A DNA stretch of 64,000 nt from positions 253,001-317,000 of the forward strand of contig WGMB01000005.1 of assembly GCA_016125275.1 (NCBI GenBank), written 5' to 3'. Shown piece after piece: positions 17,880-26,284 of this stretch; position 1 is the stretch's first letter, and the number at the start of each line of letters is the position of its first letter. A model generated the notes under the pieces. That model was not told the origin of the DNA and did no database searches. It worked only from the letters and a program-made list of their open reading frames with translations. The position numbers and the translations under genes were made by a program. The stretch comes from Acidobacteriota bacterium. GTDB lineage: Bacteria; Acidobacteriota; Terriglobia; Bryobacterales; UBA6623.

Positions 17880-19049
17880 ATGAGAATCGCCTACCTCGAC
17901 TGCTTTTCCGGCATCGCCGGCGATATGCTGCTCGGCGCCATGATTGACGCCGGGCTCGACGCCGACCGCCTGCGCGCCGAGATCGCCAAGCTGGGGCTGC
18001 CTGGCGTGGAGTTGCAGGTCGAAAAGACGGTTCGCCGCGGCATCACCGGCTCCGACGTCAAGGTCCTCACCGGGCCTGACCACGACCACCGCCACCTGTC
18101 GACGATCGAGAGGATCATCGACGGCAGCGACATCAGCGAGAGCGCCAAGCAGACCGCCAAGACGATCTTTCGCCGCCTGGGCGAGGCCGAAGCGGCCATC
18201 CACGGCGTCTCCATCGAACAGGTGCACTTCCACGAGGTCGGCGCCGTCGACGCCATCGTCGATATCTGCGGCGCGGCGATCGGCCTGGAGCTGCTCGGCG
18301 TGCAGAAACTCTACTGCTCGCCGCTGAACCTGGGCTCGGGCACGGTCAAGGCGGCCCACGGCGTAATGCCCGTGCCGGCGCCGGCCACCGCCGCGCTGGT
18401 CAAAGGGCTGCCCAGCTACTCCGACGGCCCCGCCATGGAGCTGACCACGCCGACGGGCGCGGCCATCGTCTCCACTCTGTGCCAAAGCTTCGGCCCGATG
18501 CCGGCGATGGCGATCGAGTCAATCGGCTACGGCGCCGGCGACAAGGACTTTCAGGACCGAGCGAACCTGTTGCGGATGGTCGTGGGCGAGTCCTCGCAGG
18601 CTCCGGAGGCGACCGAGGTGCTCGTGATCGAGGCCAACATCGACGACATGAGCCCGGAGTGGGCCGGCTACGTGCGCGGCCGTCTGCTGGACGAGGGCGC
18701 GCTGGACGTGACGATGACGCCGGCCTACATGAAGAAGGACCGCCCGGGCTACGTGCTCTCCGTGCTGGCCAAGCCCTTGGACCGCGATCGCCTGGCCGAC
18801 GTGCTCTTTGCCGAGACGACCACGATCGGCGTACGCTACTCCTCGGCCTGGCGCAGGGTTCTGGAGCGCACCTGGGCGACGGTCGGCACGCCGTACGGCG
18901 AGGTGCGCGTGAAGGTAGCCTCCGAAGGCGACCAGGTTCGCAACTTCGCGCCGGAGTATGAGGACTGCAAGAAGTTGGCGCAGGCGCAGAGCGTACCGCT
19001 CAAGGCTGTTTGGCACGCCGCCGTGCAGGCTTACCAGCAGAGCCGTTGA
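17880..19049 (+). CDS. larC: nickel insertion protein LarC
   Basis: A 389-residue LarC protein. It inserts nickel into the pyridinium bis-thiocarboxylate mononucleotide cofactor of lactate racemase and related enzymes. Recognisable motifs are AYLDCFSGIAGDMLLGA at the N-terminus, VHFHEVGAVDAIVDI, a PVPAPATAALVKG segment, and the C-terminal ANIDDMSPEWAGY. It is one continuous frame, unlike species in which larC1/larC2 need a frameshift. No larA, larB or larE is in the window. ATG 17880 matches the family N-terminus; a GTG at 17865 is an alternative. Confidence 0.92.
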   Translation: MRIAYLDCFSGIAGDMLLGAMIDAGLDADRLRAEIAKLGLPGVELQVEKTVRRGITGSDVKVLTGPDHDHRHLSTIERIIDGSDISESAKQTAKTIFRRLGEAEAAIHGVSIEQVHFHEVGAVDAIVDICGAAIGLELLGVQKLYCSPLNLGSGTVKAAHGVMPVPAPATAALVKGLPSYSDGPAMELTTPTGAAIVSTLCQSFGPMPAMAIESIGYGAGDKDFQDRANLLRMVVGESSQAPEATEVLVIEANIDDMSPEWAGYVRGRLLDEGALDVTMTPAYMKKDRPGYVLSVLAKPLDRDRLADVLFAETTTIGVRYSSAWRRVLERTWATVGTPYGEVRVKVASEGDQVRNFAPEYEDCKKLAQAQSVPLKAVWHAAVQAYQQSR

Positions 19050-19100
19050 CGCCTGCCGGCGCCCGCGCCAGACGCAGCCGCCGGCCCCAGAGATTCAGCG

Positions 19101-21062
19101 ATGAAGAAGTACTACATTACGACGCCCATCTACTACGTCAACGCCACGCCGCACATCGGGCACGCCTACACGACGCTCGCCTCCGACAGCGTCAAGCGCT
19201 TCCGCCGCATGCTGGGCGAAGACGCCGTGCTGACCACCGGCACCGACGAGCACGGGCAGAAGGTGGAGCAGTCGGCGCAGAAGGCCGGCTGGACGCCGCA
19301 GGAGTTTACTGACAGCGTCTCGGCCGCCTTTCGCCGGGAGTGGGACGAGCTCGGGGTGGACTACGATCACTTCCGCCGCACCACCGACCCGCTGCACGCC
19401 CAGGCCGTCCACGAGATCTTTCTGCGCTGCAAGGAGGCCGGCTACATCTACAAGGCTTCCTACTCGGGTAAGTACTCGGTGACCGACGAGATGTTCATCA
19501 CCGACGAGGAGGCCGCGGCGCTCGACCCGGACAAGGTGATCGAGGTCACCGAAGAGAACTACTTCTTCAAGCTCTCGGCCTTCGGCGACAAGCTGCTCGA
19601 GCTCTACCGCTCGCAGCCGGACTTCGTCCAGCCCGAGGCGCGCCGCAACGAGGTGATCGCCTTCGTCGAGCAGGGGCTCAAGGACCTGTCGATCTCGCGC
19701 TCGTCGCTCAAGTGGGGCATCCCGCTGCCGGACGACCCGGCCCACGTGTTCTACGTTTGGTTCGACGCCTTGACGACCTACATGTCGGCGATCGGCTACG
19801 GCGAAACCGGCGAGCGGCGGCAGTTGTGGGAGAAGCTCTGGCCGGCTGACGTCCACATGATCGGCAAGGAGATCGTGCGCTTCCACGCCGTCTACTGGCC
19901 GGCCTTCCTGATGGCCGCCGGCTTGCCCCTGCCCAAGAAGATCTACGCCCACGGCTGGCTGGTCTTTCAGGGCGACAAGATGTCCAAGTCCAAGGGCAAC
20001 ATCGTGCGGGCGCGGCCCATCGCGAAGGTCGTCGGCGTGGAGGGCTTGCGCTACTACCTGCTGCGCGAGATCGTCTTCGGCCAAGACGGCAACTTCTCTT
20101 GGGAAGCGCTGGTGGAGCGTTACAACTCCGACCTCGCCAACGGCTTGGGCAACCTGTTCAGCCGCACCCTGACGATGCTGAACAAGTATCGCGACGGCGT
20201 GGCGCCGGAGCCGCCGGCCGGCGACGACAGCGGCCTGCCGGAGAAGGGCTCGGCGACGATCGCCGCCGTCACGGCGCACTTCGAGAAGTTCGAGTTCTCG
20301 CGAGGGCTCGAGGCGCTGTGGTCGCTGCTGAGCGCGGTCGACAAGTACATCGTCACCCAGCAGCCCTGGAAGCTCGCCAACGCCCAGGACGCCGACAGCC
20401 AGGCGCGCCTGTCGGCCACGCTGTACAACGCCGCCGAAGCGCTGCGTCTGGCGGCCGTGCTGGCCTACCCGATCCTGCCGGATTCGACGCCGAAGATCTG
20501 GAAGGCTCTGGGGCAGAGCGACGATCTGGCGACCTACCCGCTGCGGGAGCTGGCCTGGGGCGGGCTCGCCGCCGGCGGCCGAACGCTCGAACCGGAGCCG
20601 CTGTACCCGCGGCTGGACGTGGAGAAATCCGTGAAGGAGATGCAAGCTTTGGAAGAAGAAGCGCTGAAGGAACAAGCGGCCACCATGGGCAAGCCCGCCG
20701 AGGAGAGCAAGCCGGCCCTGGTCGTCGACACGCCCGAGATCCAGATCGACGATTTCTTCAAGGTCGACATGCGGGTGGGTCTGGTGCTCGAGGCGCGGCA
20801 GCATCCCAACGCCGACAAGCTGCTGCACCTGACCATCGACATCGGCGAAGCGCAGCCGCGCTCCATCTGCGCCGGCGTCGCCGGAGTCTACGACCCCGCC
20901 AAGCTGGTCGGGCGCAAGGTCGCCATCGTGGCCAACCTGAAGCCGCGCAAGATGCGCGGCATCGAGAGCCAGGGCATGATCATCGCCGCTTCGGGCGACG
21001 ATCATCACCCTTATCTGGTGAGTTTTTTGGAGGACGCGCCGATCGGAGCGCGCCTGGGTTAG
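19101..21062 (+). CDS. metG: methionyl-tRNA synthetase
   Basis: A 653-residue class I synthetase. It has the HIGH motif at about residues 18-21 (ATPHIGHAYTT), the KMSKS motif in FQGDKMSKSKGN, and an anticodon-binding domain rich in Trp/Tyr/Leu. A C-terminal EMAP/Trbp111-type tRNA-binding domain starts near residue 548 (IDDFFKVDMRVGLVLEARQH). The connective insert reads YSGKYSVTDEMF and lacks the Cys pairs of zinc-containing MetRS forms. It follows larC by 51 bp on the same strand. Confidence 0.96.
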   Translation: MKKYYITTPIYYVNATPHIGHAYTTLASDSVKRFRRMLGEDAVLTTGTDEHGQKVEQSAQKAGWTPQEFTDSVSAAFRREWDELGVDYDHFRRTTDPLHAQAVHEIFLRCKEAGYIYKASYSGKYSVTDEMFITDEEAAALDPDKVIEVTEENYFFKLSAFGDKLLELYRSQPDFVQPEARRNEVIAFVEQGLKDLSISRSSLKWGIPLPDDPAHVFYVWFDALTTYMSAIGYGETGERRQLWEKLWPADVHMIGKEIVRFHAVYWPAFLMAAGLPLPKKIYAHGWLVFQGDKMSKSKGNIVRARPIAKVVGVEGLRYYLLREIVFGQDGNFSWEALVERYNSDLANGLGNLFSRTLTMLNKYRDGVAPEPPAGDDSGLPEKGSATIAAVTAHFEKFEFSRGLEALWSLLSAVDKYIVTQQPWKLANAQDADSQARLSATLYNAAEALRLAAVLAYPILPDSTPKIWKALGQSDDLATYPLRELAWGGLAAGGRTLEPEPLYPRLDVEKSVKEMQALEEEALKEQAATMGKPAEESKPALVVDTPEIQIDDFFKVDMRVGLVLEARQHPNADKLLHLTIDIGEAQPRSICAGVAGVYDPAKLVGRKVAIVANLKPRKMRGIESQGMIIAASGDDHHPYLVSFLEDAPIGARLG

Positions 21063-21129
21063 GCGCTAACAATTCGGCTCTCCGGCGCGTCTAGTGAAGT
21101 AGACTAGCGAAACACTCAGGAGGTGCACC

Positions 21130-21504
21130 GTGTCCGTCAAGATGAATCACGAACCTGAAAGCAGGGCGCTCGAAGTGACGATGGAGGGGAAGCTCCAAGC
21201 GGAGGACTACGAAACCTTCGTTCCGGTCGTCGAAGACCTGATCAAGCAGTACGGATCTCTGGACTTGCTGGTGAACCTGCATGACTTTCACGGCTGGACC
21301 GCCGGAGCGCTTTGGGAGGACATCAAGTTCGACGTGAAGCACTTCCGCGACATCGGCAAGCTCGCCATCGTGGGCGAGACGAAGTGGGAGGCCGGCATGG
21401 CGAAGTTCTGCAAGCCCTTCACGACCGCCGAGGTGCGGTTCTTCCCGCGCGAAGACCTCGTCGCCGCCCGGGAATGGATCGGCGTGCACGCGACGGTCAA
21501 CTAG
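21130..21504 (+). CDS. SpoIIAA-like STAS/Sec14-type protein
   Basis: A 124-residue single-domain protein of the SpoIIAA-like fold (the family once called DUF3478). It has ALEVTMEGKLQAEDYETFVP, a central LLVNLHDFHGWTAGALWED strand-helix, and KLAIVGETKWEAG. Members probably bind lipids or act as partner-switch proteins; no function is proven. The start is GTG with a strong AGGAGGTG ribosome site 6 nt away, so it is well translated. It lies 67 bp after metG. Confidence 0.82.
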   Translation: MSVKMNHEPESRALEVTMEGKLQAEDYETFVPVVEDLIKQYGSLDLLVNLHDFHGWTAGALWEDIKFDVKHFRDIGKLAIVGETKWEAGMAKFCKPFTTAEVRFFPREDLVAAREWIGVHATVN

Positions 21505-21527
21505 GCGGCCCGGGCCTTTGGGCCGCC
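21504..21527 (+). terminator. GC-rich hairpin after the STAS-like gene
   Basis: GGCGGCCC (21504-21511) and GGGCCGCC (21520-21527) form an 8-bp stem around GGGCCTTT. No T-run follows, so termination, if any, would be weak. Confidence 0.4.
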
Positions 21528-21562
21528 AGGACAACTGGCTCGCCGCTAGGGCGAGTGCTACG

Positions 21563-21606
21563 ATACCGCTCGGAACGCGATGCGCTTCGAGCGGTATTTT
21601 CTTTTG
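21563..21606 (+). promoter_or_regulatory. terminator-like hairpin enclosing the PSD1 start codon
   Basis: ATACCGCTCG (21563-21572) pairs perfectly with CGAGCGGTAT (21588-21597). The 15-nt loop contains the ATG at 21580, and TTTCTTTTG follows. The shape is that of an intrinsic terminator or translation-blocking hairpin placed over the start of the gene. Confidence 0.5.
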
Positions 21607-24600
21607 TTGGCGGCCCTGCCTCTCGCCGCCCAGAGCCCCGAACAGATCGACTTCTTCGAGGCCAAGATCCGGCCGGTGCTGGTGGAGCGCTGCGAGGTCT
21701 GCCACGGCGCCGGGACGCCGGTTCCGCAGGGCGGCCTGCGGGTCGACTCCCGGCAAGGCCTGCTCGAAGGCGGCGCGTCCGGCCCGGCCCTGGTCCCCGG
21801 AAAGCCCGAGCGCAGCCGGCTGATCCAGGCGCTCAGCTACGAGGACGAGTCCCTCCAGATGCCGCCGGGAGGAAAGCTGGCCGACGAGCAGGTCGAGGCC
21901 TTTCGCGCTTGGGTGGCGATGGGAGCGCCCGATCCGCGGACCGGAACGGCGACTGCGCCGCCGGCGCCGGCCTCCGAGCCATTGTGGTCCCTGGTCGCCC
22001 CGAAATCGGTGGAGCCGCCGGCCAACGCAGGCCGCACGCGCATCGACCGTTTCGTCCTCGCCCGGCTGACCGAGGCCGGCCTGGAGCCTTCGCCCGCCGC
22101 CGACCCGCGCACGCTGCTGCGGCGCCTCTCCTACGACCTGATCGGCCTGCCGCCCTCGGCCGCCGAGCTCGACGCCTTCGCCCAGGACGCTTCGCCGGAC
22201 GCCTATGCGCGCGCCCTGGACCGGCTGCTGGACTCGCCCGGCTTCGGCGAACGCTGGGCTCGGCACTGGCTGGACGTGGTGCGCTACTCCGACGACGGCG
22301 CCCAGGCCAAGCCGTTCCCGACCTCCTGGGTCTACCGCGATTGGGTGATCCGGGCTCTGAACCAGGACATGCCCTATGACCGCTTCGTCGTGGAGCAGTT
22401 GGCCGCCGACCAGCTCGAAGACGGCGACGCTCGGCGGCTGGCCGCCTTGGGCCTGCTGACGCTGGGAATCAATCTGCCGCGGGCGACCGACGTGCCCGAG
22501 AACCTCGACGACCGCATCGACGTGGTCACCCGCGGCCTGCTGGGGCTCTCGGTGGCTTGCGCCCGCTGCCACGACCACAAGTTCGATCCCATCCCGCAGA
22601 AGGACTACTACGCGCTCTACGGGGTGTTCCTCAATTCCCCCGACGCCATCGAGCCCACGCCCATCGAGCCCATCGGCGACTCTCCGCTCGATCGCTTCTA
22701 CCAGAAGCGTTTGGAGGTCCGGCGCCGTCAGATCGACGAGTTCCGGCAGGAGCGGCTGGAGGATCACAAGGCCGAGCTGCGCGAGCGGAAGGCGCTGGAG
22801 CGCTACCTGCAGGCGGCTTGGGACGGCCGGGAGCTCTCCAACACCCAGCTCGAGAAGATGGCCCGCGAGCGCGACCTGAACCTCTACGTGCTGCGGCGCT
22901 GGCGCGAGACGCTGCGGGCGGCCCTCGAGCGGAACGATCCGCGCTTCCGAGACTTCGCCGCTTCGCAGCTCGCCGCGCGGCTGGCGGAGGCGAGCCGGCC
23001 GGAACCCTGGCCCGGCCCGGAGAAGGAGTCCCTGCGGCAGTTGCTGTGGGGCGACGACGCGCCGACCAACGTACCTTTCGAGGACTTCTGGTGGATCCAG
23101 ACCGAAGGCGACTCGAACACCGTCAAGCAGCTCACCTGGCAGTACGAGGGAGTGCTGGCGGACTGGCTCTGGCGCGGCGGGCCGCAGCACGCCATGACGG
23201 TCTACGACGCTCCCCAGCCCGAGCCGGCCTACGTCTTCGTACGCGGCAATCAGAACGACAAGGGCGCCGCCGTGCCGCGGCGCTTCCTCACGGCGCTGGG
23301 CGGCCGGCGCTTCGAACACGGCAGCGGCCGGCTGGAGCTGGCGCGGGCGATCGTCGACCCCAAGAATCCGCTCACCGCCCGCGTCTGGGTCAACCGCGTC
23401 TGGAGCCACCTGTTCGGCGAAGGGCTGGTGCGCACTCCGAGCGACTTCGGCGTCCGCGGCGCCGAGCCGACGCACCCGGAGCTGCTCGACGACTTGGCCG
23501 TCCGTTTCGTGCGGCAGGGCTGGTCCACCAAGCGGCTCATCCGCGAGATCGCGCTCTCGGACGCCTATCGCCAGTCCAGCGCCGACCGGCCGGCCGCGCG
23601 CGCCCAGGACCCGGAGAACCTGTTGCTGTGGCGGCAGAACCGCCGCCGGTTGGGCTTCGAGCCGCTGCGGGATACCTTGCTGGCCGTTTCGGGCCGGCTG
23701 GAGGGCTCGGTCGGAGGACCGCCGTTCCAGTTGCAGGCCGAGCCGTCGGTGCCGCGCCGGTCGCTCTATGCCTACATCTCGCGCGAACAGATCTCCGGGT
23801 TGCTGCGCACGTTCGACTTCTCCAACCCGGAGCAGCATACGCCGCAGCGGCAGACCACCACGTCGCCGCAGCAGGCGCTGTTCCTGCTCAACAGCCCTTT
23901 CATCCTGGAGCAGGCGCGGGCGCTGCTGGCGCGCGTGGAACAGCAGGGCCCGGGCGACGACGCCGAGCGCGTCGGGCTGCTCTACCGCGATGCGCTGGGG
24001 CGCTCCGCCACTCCTGCTGAGCTGAAGCTGGCCGCGGATTTCCTGGCCGCTCGCGCCTCCGCCCACGGCCTGGAGCCGGCGGCGGACGATCCGGCCGCCT
24101 CGGCCTGGTCCTACGGCTGGGGCCGGCTCGACCCCGAAGCGGGACGCGTCGAGGACTTTCGCGCGTTCGCCGAGTTCGTCGACGGCTCCTGGCGGCAGTC
24201 CTCGCAGTTGCCCGACCCCGAGGCGGGCATGGCGGAGCTGACGGCCACCGGCGGCCGTCCCGGCGACGGCTTGGGCAACGCCGTCGTGCGCCGCTGGACC
24301 GCTCCGTTCGCCGGCAAGGTCGACCTCGAGGGCGAGCTGCGCCACACGGTCGGGCCGTACGCCGAACGGTTCGACACCACCAACGGCGTGCGCGGCTGGC
24401 TGCTGTCGAGCCGTCGCGGCGCGCTGGGTTCCTGGACGCTGCGGGGGCTCTCCGCCTCCACGGCTTTCTCCGGGTTGGAGGTGGAGCAAGGCGAGCGGCT
24501 CGACTTCGTGGTGGACGCGCGCGGCGACTACGAGGACGACGCCTTCTCCTGGGCGCCGGTCCTGCGGCGCAGCCTGTCCGCCGAGGAGAAGAAGGCCGGC

Positions 24601-24723
24601 ATGGCGGCCGGCGCCTGGAACGCCCGCGACGATTTCCGCGGCCCGCGGCCGGCGGCCCTTTCTCCCTGGGAAGAGTACGCCCAGACGCTGCTGCTGACCA
24701 ACGAGCTGATCTTCCTGGACTAG
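21580..24723 (+). CDS. PSD1 and planctomycete-type cytochrome c domain protein
   Basis: A 1047-residue secreted protein with a signal peptide (MRFERYFLLLAALPLAAQ). A planctomycete-type cytochrome c domain carries a haem-attachment CEVCH near residue 39. A DUF1549 segment has a second CxxCH (CARCHDHKFDPI, near 328), and the C-terminal half holds the DUF1553/PSD1 region (NRVWSHLFGEGLVRTPSDFG). Such proteins are abundant in Planctomycetes and Solibacter-like acidobacteria, usually beside sulfatases or DUF1501 genes; their role is unknown, perhaps redox chemistry during polysaccharide breakdown. Its TAG stop shares a CTAG with the stop codon of the convergent gene. Confidence 0.9.
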   Translation: MRFERYFLLLAALPLAAQSPEQIDFFEAKIRPVLVERCEVCHGAGTPVPQGGLRVDSRQGLLEGGASGPALVPGKPERSRLIQALSYEDESLQMPPGGKLADEQVEAFRAWVAMGAPDPRTGTATAPPAPASEPLWSLVAPKSVEPPANAGRTRIDRFVLARLTEAGLEPSPAADPRTLLRRLSYDLIGLPPSAAELDAFAQDASPDAYARALDRLLDSPGFGERWARHWLDVVRYSDDGAQAKPFPTSWVYRDWVIRALNQDMPYDRFVVEQLAADQLEDGDARRLAALGLLTLGINLPRATDVPENLDDRIDVVTRGLLGLSVACARCHDHKFDPIPQKDYYALYGVFLNSPDAIEPTPIEPIGDSPLDRFYQKRLEVRRRQIDEFRQERLEDHKAELRERKALERYLQAAWDGRELSNTQLEKMARERDLNLYVLRRWRETLRAALERNDPRFRDFAASQLAARLAEASRPEPWPGPEKESLRQLLWGDDAPTNVPFEDFWWIQTEGDSNTVKQLTWQYEGVLADWLWRGGPQHAMTVYDAPQPEPAYVFVRGNQNDKGAAVPRRFLTALGGRRFEHGSGRLELARAIVDPKNPLTARVWVNRVWSHLFGEGLVRTPSDFGVRGAEPTHPELLDDLAVRFVRQGWSTKRLIREIALSDAYRQSSADRPAARAQDPENLLLWRQNRRRLGFEPLRDTLLAVSGRLEGSVGGPPFQLQAEPSVPRRSLYAYISREQISGLLRTFDFSNPEQHTPQRQTTTSPQQALFLLNSPFILEQARALLARVEQQGPGDDAERVGLLYRDALGRSATPAELKLAADFLAARASAHGLEPAADDPAASAWSYGWGRLDPEAGRVEDFRAFAEFVDGSWRQSSQLPDPEAGMAELTATGGRPGDGLGNAVVRRWTAPFAGKVDLEGELRHTVGPYAERFDTTNGVRGWLLSSRRGALGSWTLRGLSASTAFSGLEVEQGERLDFVVDARGDYEDDAFSWAPVLRRSLSAEEKKAGMAAGAWNARDDFRGPRPAALSPWEEYAQTLLLTNELIFLD

Positions 24724-26141
24724 TTTTCCTGCCGGATCGAGTACAGCCGGCCGGCGGTCCGCACCAGCAGGCGGTCGCCCACGATCGCCGGGGTCGCCAT
24801 GGCCATCTCTCCCAGCGGATTCACGCCGAGCAGCTCGAACTTCTCGCCCGCCGCGAAGACGTAGGTGTCGCCCGTCTCGCTCAGGCAGAAGACCTTGTCG
24901 CCATAGGCCCACGGCGAGGAGGTGAAGGCCGCGCCGTCGCGGTCCAGGCGCGCCTTGTAGTCCTGCTTGCCCGTCTTGGCGTCGATGCGGGCGACGATGC
25001 CTGTGTCGAAGAGCACGTAGATCGAGCCCTTGTAGGCGACCGGCGTGGGGATGTAGGTGCCGGTTCGTTCGGCCGCCCAGCTCACCAGCTCGTGCAGCGG
25101 CTCGCCTTCCTGCGCCGTCAGGTCGCCGGAGCCGCCCGGGCGAACCGCAAACAGCGGGCGCGACTTGCCGCCGTCGAGTAGCAGCAGGCCGTCGACGGCG
25201 AACGGGCTGGGGGCGGGGTTGCCGCCCATGCCGGCCAGCCGCCACAGCTCCCGGCCCTCGAGGTCGTAGCTGATGGCGATGCCCGGCCCGATCGTCACGA
25301 TCTCGGTCCGCAGCTCGTTCTTCCAAAGGAACGGCGACGCCCAGCCGGAACGCCGGGCGGCCTCGCCTCGCGGCTTCACGTCCCGATCGGTCCGCCACAG
25401 CGGCCGGCCGGTGTTCTTGTCGAAGGAGGCCAGAAACTGCTGCTCCTCGTTGTCGTTGATGATCACGATCTGGTCGCCGGCCAGCGCGGGCGAGCTGCCG
25501 GTGCCGAAGTCGAGGTAGATGGGGTGCGACTCGAGCGGCGTGGCCCAAACCTGCTCGCCGTCGAGGTCGTAGGCGTACAGCCCGAGGTTGCCGATGTAGA
25601 CGTAGACCCGTTCGCCGTCGGTGACGGGCGTCTCGGAGGTGAAGCTGTTCTTGCGGTGGCGTCCGCCGGGCGGATGGCCGGCGTGGATCTCCTTGCGCCA
25701 GAGCGTTTGCCCGGACTCCAGATCGAGACAGTAGAGGTAGTAGTGCAACTGGACTTCGTGCGGCAGCTCGATGTCGCGCGCGACGACCTTTTCGAGCACC
25801 TCGGCGTCGCTGAGGCCCTGCTGGGAGAGCTCGGCGGCGTACTCATTGCTGTACTCGGTGCCGATCTGCGGCTGCTTGGAAGCGCCTTCGGTGGTGGCGG
25901 TCGTCAGAAAGATCTTGCCGCCGGCGACGATGGGCGAGGACCAGCCCCGTCCGGGAACCTCCACGGACCACTCGACGTTCTCGTCGACGGACCACTTGGC
26001 GGGCAGGCCGGCCCGTTCGCTGACCGGATTGGCGTCCGGCCCGCGAAACTGCGGCCAAGCGGACTCGGCAGCCCAGACGCCGGGCGCAAGCCACAACGCG
26101 GCCAAGGCAAAATGTGCGGTCGAAGCGGCGCTTCTCAGCAT
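24720..26141 (-). CDS. secreted PQQ-like beta-propeller protein
   Basis: A 473-residue exported protein: signal peptide (MLRSAASTAHFALAALWLAP, ending VWAAE), then WPQFRGPDANPVSE and PQQ-type propeller blades with the repeated pattern of a Tyr-rich strand and a Gly-x-x-Leu-Trp turn (LYCLDLESGQTLWRKE, LGLYAYDLDGEQVWATP, ASFDKNTGRPLWRTDR). No quinone-ligand set of a true dehydrogenase is evident, so this is probably a structural or binding propeller (outer membrane assembly BamB-like fold). ATG 26141 has GGGAG 7 nt upstream; an ATG at 26156 is also in frame. Confidence 0.85.
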   Translation of the reverse strand: MLRSAASTAHFALAALWLAPGVWAAESAWPQFRGPDANPVSERAGLPAKWSVDENVEWSVEVPGRGWSSPIVAGGKIFLTTATTEGASKQPQIGTEYSNEYAAELSQQGLSDAEVLEKVVARDIELPHEVQLHYYLYCLDLESGQTLWRKEIHAGHPPGGRHRKNSFTSETPVTDGERVYVYIGNLGLYAYDLDGEQVWATPLESHPIYLDFGTGSSPALAGDQIVIINDNEEQQFLASFDKNTGRPLWRTDRDVKPRGEAARRSGWASPFLWKNELRTEIVTIGPGIAISYDLEGRELWRLAGMGGNPAPSPFAVDGLLLLDGGKSRPLFAVRPGGSGDLTAQEGEPLHELVSWAAERTGTYIPTPVAYKGSIYVLFDTGIVARIDAKTGKQDYKARLDRDGAAFTSSPWAYGDKVFCLSETGDTYVFAAGEKFELLGVNPLGEMAMATPAIVGDRLLVRTAGRLYSIRQEN

Positions 26142-26284
26142 CGGCGGAGCTCCCATGGGACTCAGATACGCGCGCGGCCGCTGGTTTGTTCGTGGCGACC
26201 GATTCCCGAATGGATCTTGGACGCTGCCGTCCTGCTTTCGTGAGCCTCGAATGCGCTTCGTGACGCATCCGCTCGACCGCCCTC

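Noticed and set aside
21091-25548. A very long minus-strand frame over PSD1 and the propeller gene
   Set aside because: It is antisense to clear genes in another frame; PSD1 motifs are on the plus strand and propeller motifs in a different minus frame.
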